Shown one piece after another: positions 8,532-17,711 of a stretch of 45,666 bases of DNA. Position 1 is the stretch's first letter. Every line of letters starts with the position of its first letter. The position numbers were made by a program, and so were the translations under genes. The notes under the pieces were generated by a model. It was not told the DNA's origin and made no database searches. It saw nothing but the letters and a program-made list of their open reading frames with translations. Source of the stretch: Succinatimonas sp. UBA7265 (GTDB taxonomy: Bacteria > Pseudomonadota > Gammaproteobacteria > Enterobacterales > Succinivibrionaceae); the NCBI GenBank assembly GCA_002473165.1, contig DKSD01000046.1, positions 1 to 45,666 of the forward strand, written 5' to 3'.

Positions 8532-9620
8532 TCAGACCTGAGCCGACGGCGGGAGATCCGCCGCGGCGTTCGGATTTTTGGTGATGAACATGCAGTCGCC
8601 GTAGCTGAAGAATTTGTAGCGCTCTGAGACAGCGTGGCGGTAGGCCTGCATGGTGTGGCGGTAGCCTGCGAACGCGGCCACGAGCATGATGAGCGTGGAC
8701 TCAGGCAGGTGGAAGTTTGTGATCAGCGCATCGATGACGCGGTAGCGGTATCCGGGGTAGATGAAGATCGACGTATCTTTTGAGTACTCGGCTATCTCAT
8801 CGGGGCAGCCGTTTTTCTCCGCCTCCTGCGCCGCGCTCTCGAGCGAGCGCACCGCCGTTGTGCCCACGGCGATCACCCGGCCTCCTGCCTTATGGGTGCT
8901 GATGACGTGGTCGGCCACTTCTTTTGAAAGGTGTACGAACTCGCTGTGCATCTGGTGGTCTTTGATGTCGTCCTCGCGCACCGGCTGGAACGTGCCGGCG
9001 CCCACGTGCAGCGTGCAGAACACCTCGCGCACGCCCATGGCGCGCAGCTCCTTAAGCTGCTTTTCATCAAAATGCAGCCCGGCCGTAGGCGCGGCCACCG
9101 CGCCCGGGACTTTGCTGTAGACCGTCTGGTAGCGCTCGCGGTCCAGCGCCGTGTCGGCGCGGTCTATGTACGGGGGCAGCGGGATGTGGCCGCAGCGGTT
9201 TAGCAGCTCGAGGATCGATGAGCCGTCGGCCGTCTCGATCATAAAGAGCTCGCCCTGCCGCCCGGTGATCCTGAGATCACAGCCGCCGTTTTCGATCTTT
9301 ATAATTGCGCCGCTCTTGCAGGCCTTGGAGGCTTTCATATGCGAGAGCGCCGTGTTCAGCCCGGTGACGCGCTCGATGAGAAACTCCACGGCGCCGCCGG
9401 TTTCCTTTTTGCCGTAAAGGCGCGCCGGGATCACCTTCGTGTCGTTAAACACCAGGAGATCGCCTGGCTTTAAGTAATTTTTCAAATCGTAAAAATGCTG
9501 ATCTGCAAAACTGCCGTCGCTGCCTTGCAGGCACAGCATGCGGCAGCCGGTGCGCTCCGCGCTCGGATACTCGGCGATGAGTTCGCGCGGCAGATCAAAA
9601 TTAAAATCACTGCGAAGCAT
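8532..9620 (-). CDS. queA: S-adenosylmethionine:tRNA ribosyltransferase-isomerase
   Basis: Transfers and isomerises the ribosyl group of SAM onto preQ1-tRNA to give epoxyqueuosine. 362 residues, normal length. Family motifs include FDLPRELIAEYPS at the N-terminus, GDLLVFNDTKVIPARLYGKK, HIPLPPYIDR, VAAPTAGLHFDE and VGAGTFQPVR, ending with LITNFHLPESTLIMLV. The start is ATG at 9620, five bases after GGAGG. It is 41 bases downstream of the CobT-like gene and 25 upstream of tgt, giving a probable CobT-like-queA-tgt transcript ending at the 7342-7364 terminator. Confidence 0.98.
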   Translation of the reverse strand: MLRSDFNFDLPRELIAEYPSAERTGCRMLCLQGSDGSFADQHFYDLKNYLKPGDLLVFNDTKVIPARLYGKKETGGAVEFLIERVTGLNTALSHMKASKACKSGAIIKIENGGCDLRITGRQGELFMIETADGSSILELLNRCGHIPLPPYIDRADTALDRERYQTVYSKVPGAVAAPTAGLHFDEKQLKELRAMGVREVFCTLHVGAGTFQPVREDDIKDHQMHSEFVHLSKEVADHVISTHKAGGRVIAVGTTAVRSLESAAQEAEKNGCPDEIAEYSKDTSIFIYPGYRYRVIDALITNFHLPESTLIMLVAAFAGYRHTMQAYRHAVSERYKFFSYGDCMFITKNPNAAADLPPSAQV

Positions 9621-9661
9621 GAAAGCCTCCCAAAAAACTGAGGCCTATTCTAGCATTCCCA

Positions 9662-11320
9662 TCATACCGCCTCGGAGGCCTGCGCCGGCCTGAAGATGCT
9701 GCCGAACAGGCCGAACACCGCGCCTGCGAGCTCCGAGGGGCTTTGGATGGTGACACTGCCCGGGATCAGCGTCTTGATGTACTCAAGGCGGATCCCGATG
9801 CCGTAAAACTCTATGTCCTCGGCCTTGCCTGCCTCCAGCGCTGTCTCCGCCTGCTTTACCGAATCGGGCATGCCGTCGGTGAGCACCATGACGATGCGGC
9901 GCTTGCACTCTGAGGCCTTGGCGCAGCGGATGGCGTGCCACAGCGTCTGCGCCAGCGGCGTGGAGCCGCGCGCTGTCTGATCAAAATAGGCCTGGCGCTG
10001 CGTGGCCCGCTCCCCTGCGTGCAGCGCCACCTCGATCTCCTTGCTGCGCCCGGGAAAGAACGAGCACATCGTCCTGATGCCGTCTATGCCCTCCAAGGCC
10101 AAAGCCAGCGACAGGGCGGAGCGGCAGGCGGCCTCGCAGCGCGACATCTCCGTGCCCCCGTCATAGGAGAGCATCGATCCCGAACAGTCCACGAGCAGGT
10201 GCACCGACGTCGAGTAGTCCAAAACCTCGACCTTGTCCAAAAAGATGTGCGTCTCACCCAAAGGCACGAGGCTGGCGCGCTGCGCGTTAATGCGAGTTCC
10301 CTTGAACGTGCTGCTGCCAAAAGCGTCGACGTAGGCGCGCACCCTGGCATGCAGCGCCCGGCGCAGCGGAATGGTGTCGGCGGCGCGCTTTATGAAATCC
10401 GCCCGCCCCGGCGCGCACTCGCCTACCTCAAAGAGCCCGAGATCATCGCGCGCGCTCATGCCGTCCTCGCTTAGCGATGAGACCAGCGACGAGTGCTCAG
10501 CGCCCGGGGCGACGCGCGCCATGCGGCTGTCGGTGGCCCGCTCAAACTCCTTGCACTCGGCTTTAAGCTCCGCGCAGGCCTCCGGGACGACCGGGCGTTT
10601 GCTTTTGGCCTGGTCCGCGCAGCGGGGCGGGCGCATCGAGAAGCCGTAAATTTCGCCGATATTGGGCTCCTGCACCCTCAGCTCGGATTTTTTGAACACG
10701 CCGTCTTTATTGATGATGTCGTAGATGGCGCGGACGATCCTGACGATCTCCGTGGTGTCGGCGGCTTTAAGCACCTTTAAACTTGCGCGCGCCACCGCGC
10801 GCAGCGAGCGGTGATCCATGCGTTTTCTTGCCTCCCGGAACACGAGGGCGGCGCGTGAGCGCAGCACGCGGTAGCGCTGGCAGTAGGAGCCGGTGTAAAA
10901 GAGGATGAAGGCCAGCAGGACCTGCAGCGAGGTGTGATCGTGCAGGTTTGCGGCATAGTCGCTCCACGAAGGATCGGCCGAGCGCAACAGTTCCATGTTC
11001 TCCCACACCCCGATAAATTTGGCGCCGATGAGCATCTCCACGCGCGCGTCCTCGAGGATGTTGATGAGGGTGTAGAAGAGGAAATTTTTGCGGTAGCGCG
11101 CCAGCGTTTTGAATTTCGTCCAGCGCACGTGCGCCGCCTCATGGGCAAGGTATCCGTAGGCCAGGCGGGACTTTATTGGATCATAAAGATCGAGCCTTGG
11201 GATGGTGATCGTGTGGCCGTTCGTGTACGCGCAGCTTCCCTGCATGCGCACGAGCACCCCGAAATGGCGGGAATAGTTGGTGACGATGATGGGCAGCGCC
11301 CCTTCAAGATTTTGCGGCAT
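9662..11320 (-). CDS. CobT-like protein with HExxH segment and VWA domain
   Basis: 552 residues with two recognisable parts. Near the N-terminus LAHEAAHVRWT contains an HExxH zinc-peptidase-type motif (His60, Glu61, His64), followed by NILEDARVE (Glu90-Asp91), the arrangement seen in the N-terminal part of CobT-like proteins. A charged linker leads to a C-terminal von Willebrand A domain with an intact MIDAS: DCSGS (Asp378, Ser380, Ser382), Thr454 in GSTPLAQ and Asp482 in LTDGMPDS. Such proteins usually work with a MoxR/CobS-type AAA+ ATPase, but none is encoded next to it and no cobalamin gene is visible. The start at 11320 has AAGGAG eight bases upstream. It precedes queA by 41 bases. Target and activity cannot be told from the sequence. 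Confidence 0.75.
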   Translation of the reverse strand: MPQNLEGALPIIVTNYSRHFGVLVRMQGSCAYTNGHTITIPRLDLYDPIKSRLAYGYLAHEAAHVRWTKFKTLARYRKNFLFYTLINILEDARVEMLIGAKFIGVWENMELLRSADPSWSDYAANLHDHTSLQVLLAFILFYTGSYCQRYRVLRSRAALVFREARKRMDHRSLRAVARASLKVLKAADTTEIVRIVRAIYDIINKDGVFKKSELRVQEPNIGEIYGFSMRPPRCADQAKSKRPVVPEACAELKAECKEFERATDSRMARVAPGAEHSSLVSSLSEDGMSARDDLGLFEVGECAPGRADFIKRAADTIPLRRALHARVRAYVDAFGSSTFKGTRINAQRASLVPLGETHIFLDKVEVLDYSTSVHLLVDCSGSMLSYDGGTEMSRCEAACRSALSLALALEGIDGIRTMCSFFPGRSKEIEVALHAGERATQRQAYFDQTARGSTPLAQTLWHAIRCAKASECKRRIVMVLTDGMPDSVKQAETALEAGKAEDIEFYGIGIRLEYIKTLIPGSVTIQSPSELAGAVFGLFGSIFRPAQASEAV

Positions 11321-11520
11321 GGCATTGGCTCCTTAAAAAATCAAAAGCGCATTCTGGCAGATTTTTAAAAAACGCAATGCAGTTTTTCCGACATGTGCAC
11401 GCCGTTTAGAACTTTTTGAAAACAGGAATAAAAATCGCGACAACTTGTACGACAACTCACAGATAATCCCAGGCGTTTTCCCCGGGGGTTTATGCAAAAG
11501 CCCTGAGGGCGCGGGCGTTT

Positions 11521-11549
11521 TTGGCAATTTCCGCCTGAGAGGTTAAAAT
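11521..11549 (+). promoter_or_regulatory. Probable sigma-70 promoter of lapC
   Basis: TTGGCA (11521-11526) and TAAAAT (11544-11549) are separated by exactly 17 bases, a close match to the consensus. The predicted transcript start, near 11556, lies just ahead of the lapC ribosome binding site, giving a very short leader. Confidence 0.65.
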
Positions 11550-11575
11550 TCAATAAATCAGGCAGGATGCAACAA

Positions 11576-13303
11576 ATGGCCGGCACACTGAATTTTTCCA
11601 AGCTCTTTTCGTACAGGGAACAGCTCTCCCGCAGCAGCGTCTGGGGGCATCATTTCCTTTTCCTGAACCTCATCCTCTCCAGCGTCATCGGCTTTGTCTA
11701 CTTCTACGCCGCCCCTGACACCGGATCGTTCCTCGGCTTCTTCTATCTTTTGTGCTCGTGGCTGGGGCAGATGTGCTTTTTGACGTTCGTCGTCTACCTG
11801 CTGCTGCTCTTCCCGCTCTCGTTTATCGGCTCATACCGGGCCTACCGTCCGCTGTGCGTGGTCATAGCGGTGTTGGGCGATGCGGTGCTGCTCTTTGACG
11901 TCAAGCTCTACCTCGCGGCCAAAGTCCACATCTCCGCCCCGGTATTCAGCCTGATGTTCAAGGATCTCGACTTCTACACCGGCCTTAACTACAACTTCAT
12001 GTACATCGCGATCCCGGTTGTGATCGCGCTGCAGCTGCTCTTTGCCAGGCTCTCGACCCGCGAGCTGTACAAAACCCGCCGCAATTATTTCCCGGCCGTG
12101 TTCGGCACGCTGGCGCTGCTCGCGTTCGTGGCTTCGCACTCGCTGAGCGCCTGGGCCGACGCCAGCGGCTACCGCCAGATCACCGCCGCGCGCAATGTCT
12201 ATCCTGCCCACTACCCGCTGACGGCCAGATCGTTCCTCCAAAGCCACGGCTGGGCCTCAGACGGAGGCAGAGCCGATCAGAGCGATCACAGCTACACCTA
12301 TCCGCTCTCTGAGATCACCGTGGGCGAGATCACGCCGCGCAGCGTGGTGTTCATCTTCTTCGACGGGCTCTCCTACGCCGATCTCTCCACGGCGAACACG
12401 CCGGAGCTCATGAGGCTCAAAGCCGACTACATGAGCTTTGAAAACCACTATCTGCCCTACGATGACGAGAACGACAATTTCTTTGCCGCAACATTCGGCC
12501 TGCCTGCCCAGTACCGCGAACCGCTGCTTGAAAGGCGCACCTACCCGGTGACGCTCGAGCAGATGTACCGCAGCGAATATTCGGTAAAGGCGTTCTCCGA
12601 TGAAAGCGAGATTGACAGCGCCCGCTCCGGGCTGCACCGCTCCGTGCGCTCGGTAAATTACACCCAGGCCTCCTCAGACGAGGAGGTGTTTGAAAAAGCC
12701 GCCGCGGCGCTCACGCAAGAGAGCGCGCAGCCGCGCAGCTTTGCCGCAAGCCTGCTGCTAAACGGTTTGGGGCAGGAAATGCCGGATAAAAAGCGCGCGC
12801 AAAGGCTGCGCGCCCTGGATCGGGCGCTGGGCGATTTCATTGGCGCGCTCAAAGACAGCGGCGTGCTCGATAAGACCTGGGTCTTCATCACCTCCTCGGA
12901 AGGCAGCCCGAGCCTGCTCTCTGAGGGTTCCGTGTTCTCGCGCGACTGCTCGCATGTGCCGCTCATCGTCATCCGCCCGGACGGCCAGAGCCGCGGCGTC
13001 AGCGTCAGTTCCATCACCTCGCATTTTGACCTCGCCCCGTCCGTGGGCGCGGAGATCCTCGGCATCACGACGCCGGCTTCTGAATACTCCTTAGGCGAGG
13101 ACATCTTTGCGAACCTGCGCGATCGCGAGTTCATCGCCACGGTGCACAAAAACGATCTGATCTTGATTGGCCAGAGATCCGTCTCCATATATAAGAAAAA
13201 CGGTAACGCCTACATTGAAAGCGACGGAACGCAGAAGCCCATCAGCCCGAACCTTGAGCAGCTGATCGAGGCTTTGCGCCAGTTAAACCGCTTTACGAAC
13301 TGA
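11576..13303 (+). CDS. lapC: LapC/YejM (PbgA) inner-membrane LPS-regulating protein
   Basis: Sulfatase-fold, metal-poor membrane protein; in E. coli it senses LPS and restrains degradation of LpxC by the LapB-FtsH pathway. About 575 residues, near the E. coli length of 586. Five membrane spans occupy the first 190 residues or so (DUF3413 region); the periplasmic sulfatase-like domain follows, with VVFIFFDGLSYADLS and later HFDLAPSVGAEILGI. I prefer ATG at 11576 because AGGA lies eight bases upstream; the ATG at 11567 has no site. The strong upstream promoter and short gap to cnoX suggest a two-gene unit ending at 14181-14205. Confidence 0.9.
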   Translation: MAGTLNFSKLFSYREQLSRSSVWGHHFLFLNLILSSVIGFVYFYAAPDTGSFLGFFYLLCSWLGQMCFLTFVVYLLLLFPLSFIGSYRAYRPLCVVIAVLGDAVLLFDVKLYLAAKVHISAPVFSLMFKDLDFYTGLNYNFMYIAIPVVIALQLLFARLSTRELYKTRRNYFPAVFGTLALLAFVASHSLSAWADASGYRQITAARNVYPAHYPLTARSFLQSHGWASDGGRADQSDHSYTYPLSEITVGEITPRSVVFIFFDGLSYADLSTANTPELMRLKADYMSFENHYLPYDDENDNFFAATFGLPAQYREPLLERRTYPVTLEQMYRSEYSVKAFSDESEIDSARSGLHRSVRSVNYTQASSDEEVFEKAAAALTQESAQPRSFAASLLLNGLGQEMPDKKRAQRLRALDRALGDFIGALKDSGVLDKTWVFITSSEGSPSLLSEGSVFSRDCSHVPLIVIRPDGQSRGVSVSSITSHFDLAPSVGAEILGITTPASEYSLGEDIFANLRDREFIATVHKNDLILIGQRSVSIYKKNGNAYIESDGTQKPISPNLEQLIEALRQLNRFTN

Positions 13304-13325
13304 AAGATATTTTGGAGATGTGAGC

Positions 13326-14162
13326 ATGCAGCTTACTGAACAGAACGCGCAGCAAATCCTCGTTGACGGCTCAAAGAACAAAGCCGTGTTTGTGTACTTC
13401 TACGCCAACGCCCCGCAGTGCGAGAGTACGAACAAGCTGGTAAAAGGCGCCATTCCCGACACCAATGAATACATCACGTTAGCCGAGGCCGATGTCACTA
13501 CGGACGTCGGCCAGGCCATCGCCATGCAGCTGGGGCTGCAGGCGGTGCCGGCCCTCGTAGTCTTAAAGAACTCCCGCCCGGTCGATGCCCTGCAGGGCGC
13601 GGACATCGAGCCCAATCTCTCAAAGCTCATCGCCAAATACATGCCCTCACAGGCTGAGCTGCTTATAAAACAGGCCAGGGAGCTTGAGGCCAAGAGCGAT
13701 CTAAGCGGCGCCTGCGCCAAGGCAGGCGAGGCCTATAAAGAGGATGAGAAGAACCTCGAGGTTAAGTTTTACTACGCGGGGCTGTGCATCAAGGCCAAGA
13801 ACCTTGCCCGCGCCCACGAGCTTTTGGACAACCCCGGGCGCACGGAGGCCGAGTCGCAGGATTACAAGGATCTGATCTCCGCCCTGACGCTTGCAGAACA
13901 GGCAGCCGACTCCCCTGAACTGCACAAGCTCAAGGCCGAGCACGAGCAGGATCCCGAGGACAGCGCCAAAGCCGCGAAATACGCCGCGGCGCTCTCGGAG
14001 AGCGGCAAGCACAAAGAAGCTTTGGAACTGCTCTTTGGCTATCTCAAAAAAGATCTGGGAAATGCGGAGATCAAAAAGACCTTCATCGACATCCTCAACA
14101 CCTTAAACGGCGATCCGCTGCAAAAGACCTACCGCGGCAGACTCTACGCGCTTATGTATTAA
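13326..14162 (+). CDS. cnoX: CnoX/YbbN-type thioredoxin-fold TPR co-chaperone
   Basis: About 278 residues. The N-terminal thioredoxin fold (to about residue 110) has APQC where thioredoxin has CxxC, comparable to the SxxC of E. coli CnoX; this fits a holdase/mixed-disulfide role rather than a reductase. The remainder is TPR-like helices (AELLIKQARELEAKSDLSGA, FYYAGLCIKAKNLARAHEL, ESGKHKEALELLFGYL). The start is ATG at 13326, eight bases after GGAG; the GTG at 13320 is too close to that site. It lies 22 bases after lapC. In E. coli this protein passes stressed clients to GroEL and DnaK; that function is by homology. Confidence 0.85.
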   Translation: MQLTEQNAQQILVDGSKNKAVFVYFYANAPQCESTNKLVKGAIPDTNEYITLAEADVTTDVGQAIAMQLGLQAVPALVVLKNSRPVDALQGADIEPNLSKLIAKYMPSQAELLIKQARELEAKSDLSGACAKAGEAYKEDEKNLEVKFYYAGLCIKAKNLARAHELLDNPGRTEAESQDYKDLISALTLAEQAADSPELHKLKAEHEQDPEDSAKAAKYAAALSESGKHKEALELLFGYLKKDLGNAEIKKTFIDILNTLNGDPLQKTYRGRLYALMY

Positions 14163-14176
14163 GGCTTAAAGGATTC

Positions 14177-14205
14177 AAAAGCCCGGGGCAGAGCCCCGGG
14201 CTTTT
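14177..14205 (+). terminator. Bidirectional terminator between cnoX and perM
   Basis: A 9-bp G+C stem (14181-14189 with 14193-14201, loop of 3) is flanked by A residues on the left and TTTTT on the right. It can end cnoX on the plus strand and the convergent AI-2E transporter gene on the minus strand. Confidence 0.85.
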
Positions 14206-14209
14206 TCGT

Positions 14210-15427
14210 TCAGGATTTTTGCACCGCAGGAGATTTTTTGCCCTCAGGCTCCTGCCTGGGCCACTGCGTGATCAGCGTGGCGATGAAGCGGGCCAGCGGG
14301 ATCGAGAAGAACACGCCCCAAAAGCCCCACAGCGTGCCAAAGACCATGATCGACAGCAAGATGGAGAAAGCATCAAGATCCATGGTTTTGGAGAAGAGCA
14401 GCGGAGTCAAAGCGTAGCTGTCGGCAAGCTGCAGCACGAGCCAGGCTGCCAAAAACCAGCCTAAGAAAGGCACGAAGCCAAACTGCACGGCGGCGATGAG
14501 CAGCACCGGCACGCCCACGAGCACGGCGCCCACATAAGGGATCACGACGCTAAAGCCCATGCACACGCCCAAAAGGGTGCCGTAATTTAACCCAAAAGCC
14601 CAAAAGAGCAGGCAGTTGGCGAGGGCCGAGATCGCGATGTGCATAAGCGATCCGTTGATATAGCTCTCAAGCTGGGAATTGAGCTTGGGCCACAGGACTT
14701 TGATGAGCACGGTGTTTGAAGGCAGCAGGTACTTCACCACCCGGCGCTGCAGCGCCTGTTTGTTCGCGAGCATCAGGAACATGAAGATCGGCACGATGAT
14801 CATGTAGACCGCCCAGGACATGGCGTTGACAACCGAAGGCATGATCTGGTTTTTGAGGATCGAGGCGAGGTTGGCCATGATGAACACCCTGGCGCTGTGC
14901 ACATAGTTTTTGAGCGTCTGCGGCGTGAGCATCGAAGGCCAGGGATCAGGCAGTGGCTCGACAAAGGTATAGAGTTTCTGGGCAACGGCCGCATCAAAGG
15001 TGTCGGCGTAAGCCTGCCCGGAGTTCTCTGGCACGGCGGCATCCTGCTGTCCTTGCTGCGCCGCAGGCGCTTCCTCGGCCTGCTGCGCCGTGTCCTGGCC
15101 GTAGAGCATGATGTTGTTGTAAAACTCCGTGCCCTGGTTTACCACGCGCGGGGCGAGGAACACGACGATGCCGGCCGCGATGCCGATGAAGGCGAGCATC
15201 GTTAAAGCGGCGGCCCACTTGCGCTTTAAATGAAAGCGCCGCTCCAAAAACCTCACAGCCCAGTCAAGGCAGTAGGCCAGGCACAGGGCAACGATGATCG
15301 GCCCGAAGAGCCACATGAACCAGTAGACGAGGATGAAGCAGGCGGCCAGCAGCAGCGCCAGCTCCACCGTGCCCGGGGCCGAAAAGTTGCGCCGGTACCA
15401 GGCGCGGAATATCGAAATCATTTGCAC
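14210..15427 (-). CDS. perM: AI-2E/PerM family membrane transporter
   Basis: 405-residue polytopic inner-membrane protein of the AI-2E transporter family (TqsA/PerM/YhhT). About eight hydrophobic spans; a periplasmic insertion rich in Gln/Ala (about residues 112-150) follows the third span, and conserved C-terminal stretches include VVIPYVGAVLVGVPVLL and MVFGTLWGFWGVFFSIPLA. Substrate is unknown; members have been linked to autoinducer-2 export and to sodium/proton exchange. Assignment to PerM rather than another member rests on position: it is divergent from bepA with hda and purM nearby, as in other gammaproteobacteria. Confidence 0.85.
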   Translation of the reverse strand: MQMISIFRAWYRRNFSAPGTVELALLLAACFILVYWFMWLFGPIIVALCLAYCLDWAVRFLERRFHLKRKWAAALTMLAFIGIAAGIVVFLAPRVVNQGTEFYNNIMLYGQDTAQQAEEAPAAQQGQQDAAVPENSGQAYADTFDAAVAQKLYTFVEPLPDPWPSMLTPQTLKNYVHSARVFIMANLASILKNQIMPSVVNAMSWAVYMIIVPIFMFLMLANKQALQRRVVKYLLPSNTVLIKVLWPKLNSQLESYINGSLMHIAISALANCLLFWAFGLNYGTLLGVCMGFSVVIPYVGAVLVGVPVLLIAAVQFGFVPFLGWFLAAWLVLQLADSYALTPLLFSKTMDLDAFSILLSIMVFGTLWGFWGVFFSIPLARFIATLITQWPRQEPEGKKSPAVQKS

Positions 15428-15563
15428 AAAACCCTGAATGCCATTGCCTACCTATTTTTCACCTCTTAAGAAAAAACACAAGTGAAACCGCGCCATGGGC
15501 GCATCTGTTATGGCCGTGTTTGCTAAGATCGCATCAGATTTTTCTGCTTTGCGGAGGCTTTCC

Positions 15564-17006
15564 ATGCGTTTTCGTTCCTGGCTGTCAGGCTGCGCCCTTA
15601 CCTTGCTGCTTGCGACTCCTGCCGCCGCGGATTACGCGCTGCCGGACATCGGCACGGCCGGAGTGCAGGGGCTGACGGTGGAGCGCGAGCGGCAGATAGG
15701 CGAGTATTTCCTAAGGCAGGCGCGCGGCGCGCTGCCTGTCGCAGGCGATCCGGTGATGAACGAATACCTCACGAGCATCGGCTCCAGGCTCGTGATGGCC
15801 GCCCGCGACGTGCGCTTCCCTTTCACGTTTTTGGTGGTCGTAAACCCTGAGCTCAACGCCGCGGCCTTTTTGGGCGGCGTCGTCCAGGTCAACACCGGGC
15901 TGTTCCACTACGCAGAAAACGAGGACGAGTTCGCCTCGGTGATCGCCCACGAAATCTCCCACGTGACCCAGCGCCACATCGCGCGCTTCATCGAAGATCA
16001 GAGCCAAAAGACCACGCTGACCACGGCCGGGCTCATCGGCGCCGTGGCCATGAGCATCATCAACCCCACAGTGGGACTGGCCGCACTCTCGACGACCATG
16101 GGCGTGTCAGCCCAGACGCGCATCAGCTTTACGCGCGAGAATGAAGCCGAGGCCGATCGCGCCGGCATAGATCTCTTAGCCCGCGCCGGCTTCAACCCCA
16201 TGGCCATGGCCGACATGTTCGAGATCCTGCTGGCCAAACAAGGCAACATCAATCCGATGTACGCCATGCTCATAGATCACCCGCTCTCCGGAGTGCGCGT
16301 GTCCGAGGCGCGCAGCCGCGCCGCCCAGTTAGGCCGCCGCAGGAATTCTGTAAACCCCAACTATGATTTCGCGCGCGCCCGCGCGGACGTGAGATACATG
16401 GGGGTGAGGGATCTGAACGCGATGAAGCGGTCGCTGCTGGGCAACCCTTACGGGCGCTCGGCAAACTACCTCAATTACGCCCTGGCGCTCATCTGCTACG
16501 AGCAAGACAGCACCGCCGAGGCGCTCTCTTACCTCGACAAACTCAAGGGACAGCAGGACAACATCTTTGTGCTTGATCTCAGGACGGACATCGATCTGAA
16601 AAACGGCCGGGCCAAAGAGGCGGCCGCCAGGCTGCAGGAGCCCTACCGCCGCAGCCCTGACAACGAGGCTCTGGCGCTGAACCTGGCCAACGCGTTAAAA
16701 GAATCCGGACAGACAGCGTCGGCCATCAAAATCTTAAAGCGCTTTACGGAGCGCCACCCTGAGAATGTCACGGCGCTCTCGCTGCTCTCCGAGTGCTACA
16801 GCGCGCAGCGCGACCGCTGCAACGCCATGGTGACCACCGGTGAGCTCAATGCCTTAAAAGCCGCCTACCCTGAGGCTTTAGGCGCCTTTGACCGCGCGCT
16901 TTCAAGCTGCACGGGCCAGTACTCGAGGGACATAGTAAGAGCGCTTGTCAGCCAGGTGAGCGAACAGCGCCGCTTTGACGACGCCATCAAGGAGCAGATG
17001 CGCTAA
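15564..17006 (+). CDS. bepA: Periplasmic M48 metalloprotease/chaperone BepA
   Basis: Periplasmic protease that helps LptD mature or degrades stalled outer-membrane proteins. About 480 residues (E. coli 487). A signal peptide (MRFRSWLSGCALTLLLATPA) precedes mature DYALPD. The M48 domain holds HEISH (His129, Glu130, His133) and the downstream glutamate region ENEAEADRAGIDLL. The C-terminal third is TPR-like. I chose ATG at 15564 because GGAGG lies just upstream and a signal peptide begins there; an upstream ATG at 15495 would add 23 residues that hide it. It is divergent from perM and convergent with hda, 13 bases away. Confidence 0.94.
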   Translation: MRFRSWLSGCALTLLLATPAAADYALPDIGTAGVQGLTVERERQIGEYFLRQARGALPVAGDPVMNEYLTSIGSRLVMAARDVRFPFTFLVVVNPELNAAAFLGGVVQVNTGLFHYAENEDEFASVIAHEISHVTQRHIARFIEDQSQKTTLTTAGLIGAVAMSIINPTVGLAALSTTMGVSAQTRISFTRENEAEADRAGIDLLARAGFNPMAMADMFEILLAKQGNINPMYAMLIDHPLSGVRVSEARSRAAQLGRRRNSVNPNYDFARARADVRYMGVRDLNAMKRSLLGNPYGRSANYLNYALALICYEQDSTAEALSYLDKLKGQQDNIFVLDLRTDIDLKNGRAKEAAARLQEPYRRSPDNEALALNLANALKESGQTASAIKILKRFTERHPENVTALSLLSECYSAQRDRCNAMVTTGELNALKAAYPEALGAFDRALSSCTGQYSRDIVRALVSQVSEQRRFDDAIKEQMR

Positions 17007-17019
17007 AAAAGCCTGAGCC

Positions 17020-17709
17020 TCAGTCGAGGCCTAAGATCTTTTTTACAAAAGGCACAGTAAGGCTGTGCGGATCTTCAAGCTGGGCTGAATCAAGCCGATC
17101 GAGGATCGCCACGAGCTTTCTGAGATCGCGCCCGAAACGGCGCGTGAGGAAGGACGCGGCCGCCTGGGGCAGCTCAAAGCCGCGGGCGCGGGCGCGCAGC
17201 CTGAGCGCTTTTACGCAATCATCTTCCTGCAAAGCGCCAAGCGCAATGGTGATCCCGCTTCCCAGGCGGGTGTTGAGATCCCGCCTTAAAAAAGGGATCT
17301 GATCAAAAGAGGGCGTCGCCGACATGACGAGGCACCCATGCCTGCCGTCATACCAGCGGTTGTATAGCTCAAAGAGCGCCAGCTCCCACGCAGGATCGCC
17401 GGATGCCGCGTCCGCGTTGTCTATAAGCGCCACATAAGGCAAATCTATGTTTAGGAACTCCGGCGAGAAACAGCGCGCCAGGCGCAGATCTATGGAAAAG
17501 GCGCCGGGGTTTTCCTCAGAGAGCGCCGAGAGCAGATGGCTCTTGCCGCAGCCTGAGGGACCGCACACCAGGTAAAAGCCGCAGCCGTGATCGCGCGCCT
17601 GAGCGCGCAGGCTCTCAATCAAAGGGCCGGCTGCGCCCGCGACAAAAGTCGAGAAATCCCCCTGATCTTTAAGCTGCAGCGGCAGCGCCTCCTGGCGGGG
17701 TGCGTCCAC
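17020..17709 (-). CDS. hda: DnaA inactivator Hda
   Basis: AAA+ protein that, with the DNA-bound beta clamp, triggers hydrolysis of DnaA-bound ATP to prevent re-initiation. 229 residues (E. coli 233). The N-terminus has the clamp-binding hexapeptide QEALPL; Walker A is GPSGCGKSHLL; Walker B is in YVALIDNADA; the sensor region is LNTRLGSG; the end IPFVKEIL-like segment reads VPFVKKILGLD. It starts two bases after the DUF2066 gene stop, so the two are co-transcribed. Confidence 0.95.
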   Translation of the reverse strand: MDAPRQEALPLQLKDQGDFSTFVAGAAGPLIESLRAQARDHGCGFYLVCGPSGCGKSHLLSALSEENPGAFSIDLRLARCFSPEFLNIDLPYVALIDNADAASGDPAWELALFELYNRWYDGRHGCLVMSATPSFDQIPFLRRDLNTRLGSGITIALGALQEDDCVKALRLRARARGFELPQAAASFLTRRFGRDLRKLVAILDRLDSAQLEDPHSLTVPFVKKILGLD

Positions 17710-17711
17710 GC

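Noticed and set aside
17000..17040. Possible terminator in the bepA/hda convergent gap
   Set aside because: Only a 5-bp stem (GCCTC/GAGGC) overlapping the hda end, with the T-run eight bases away; too weak to call.
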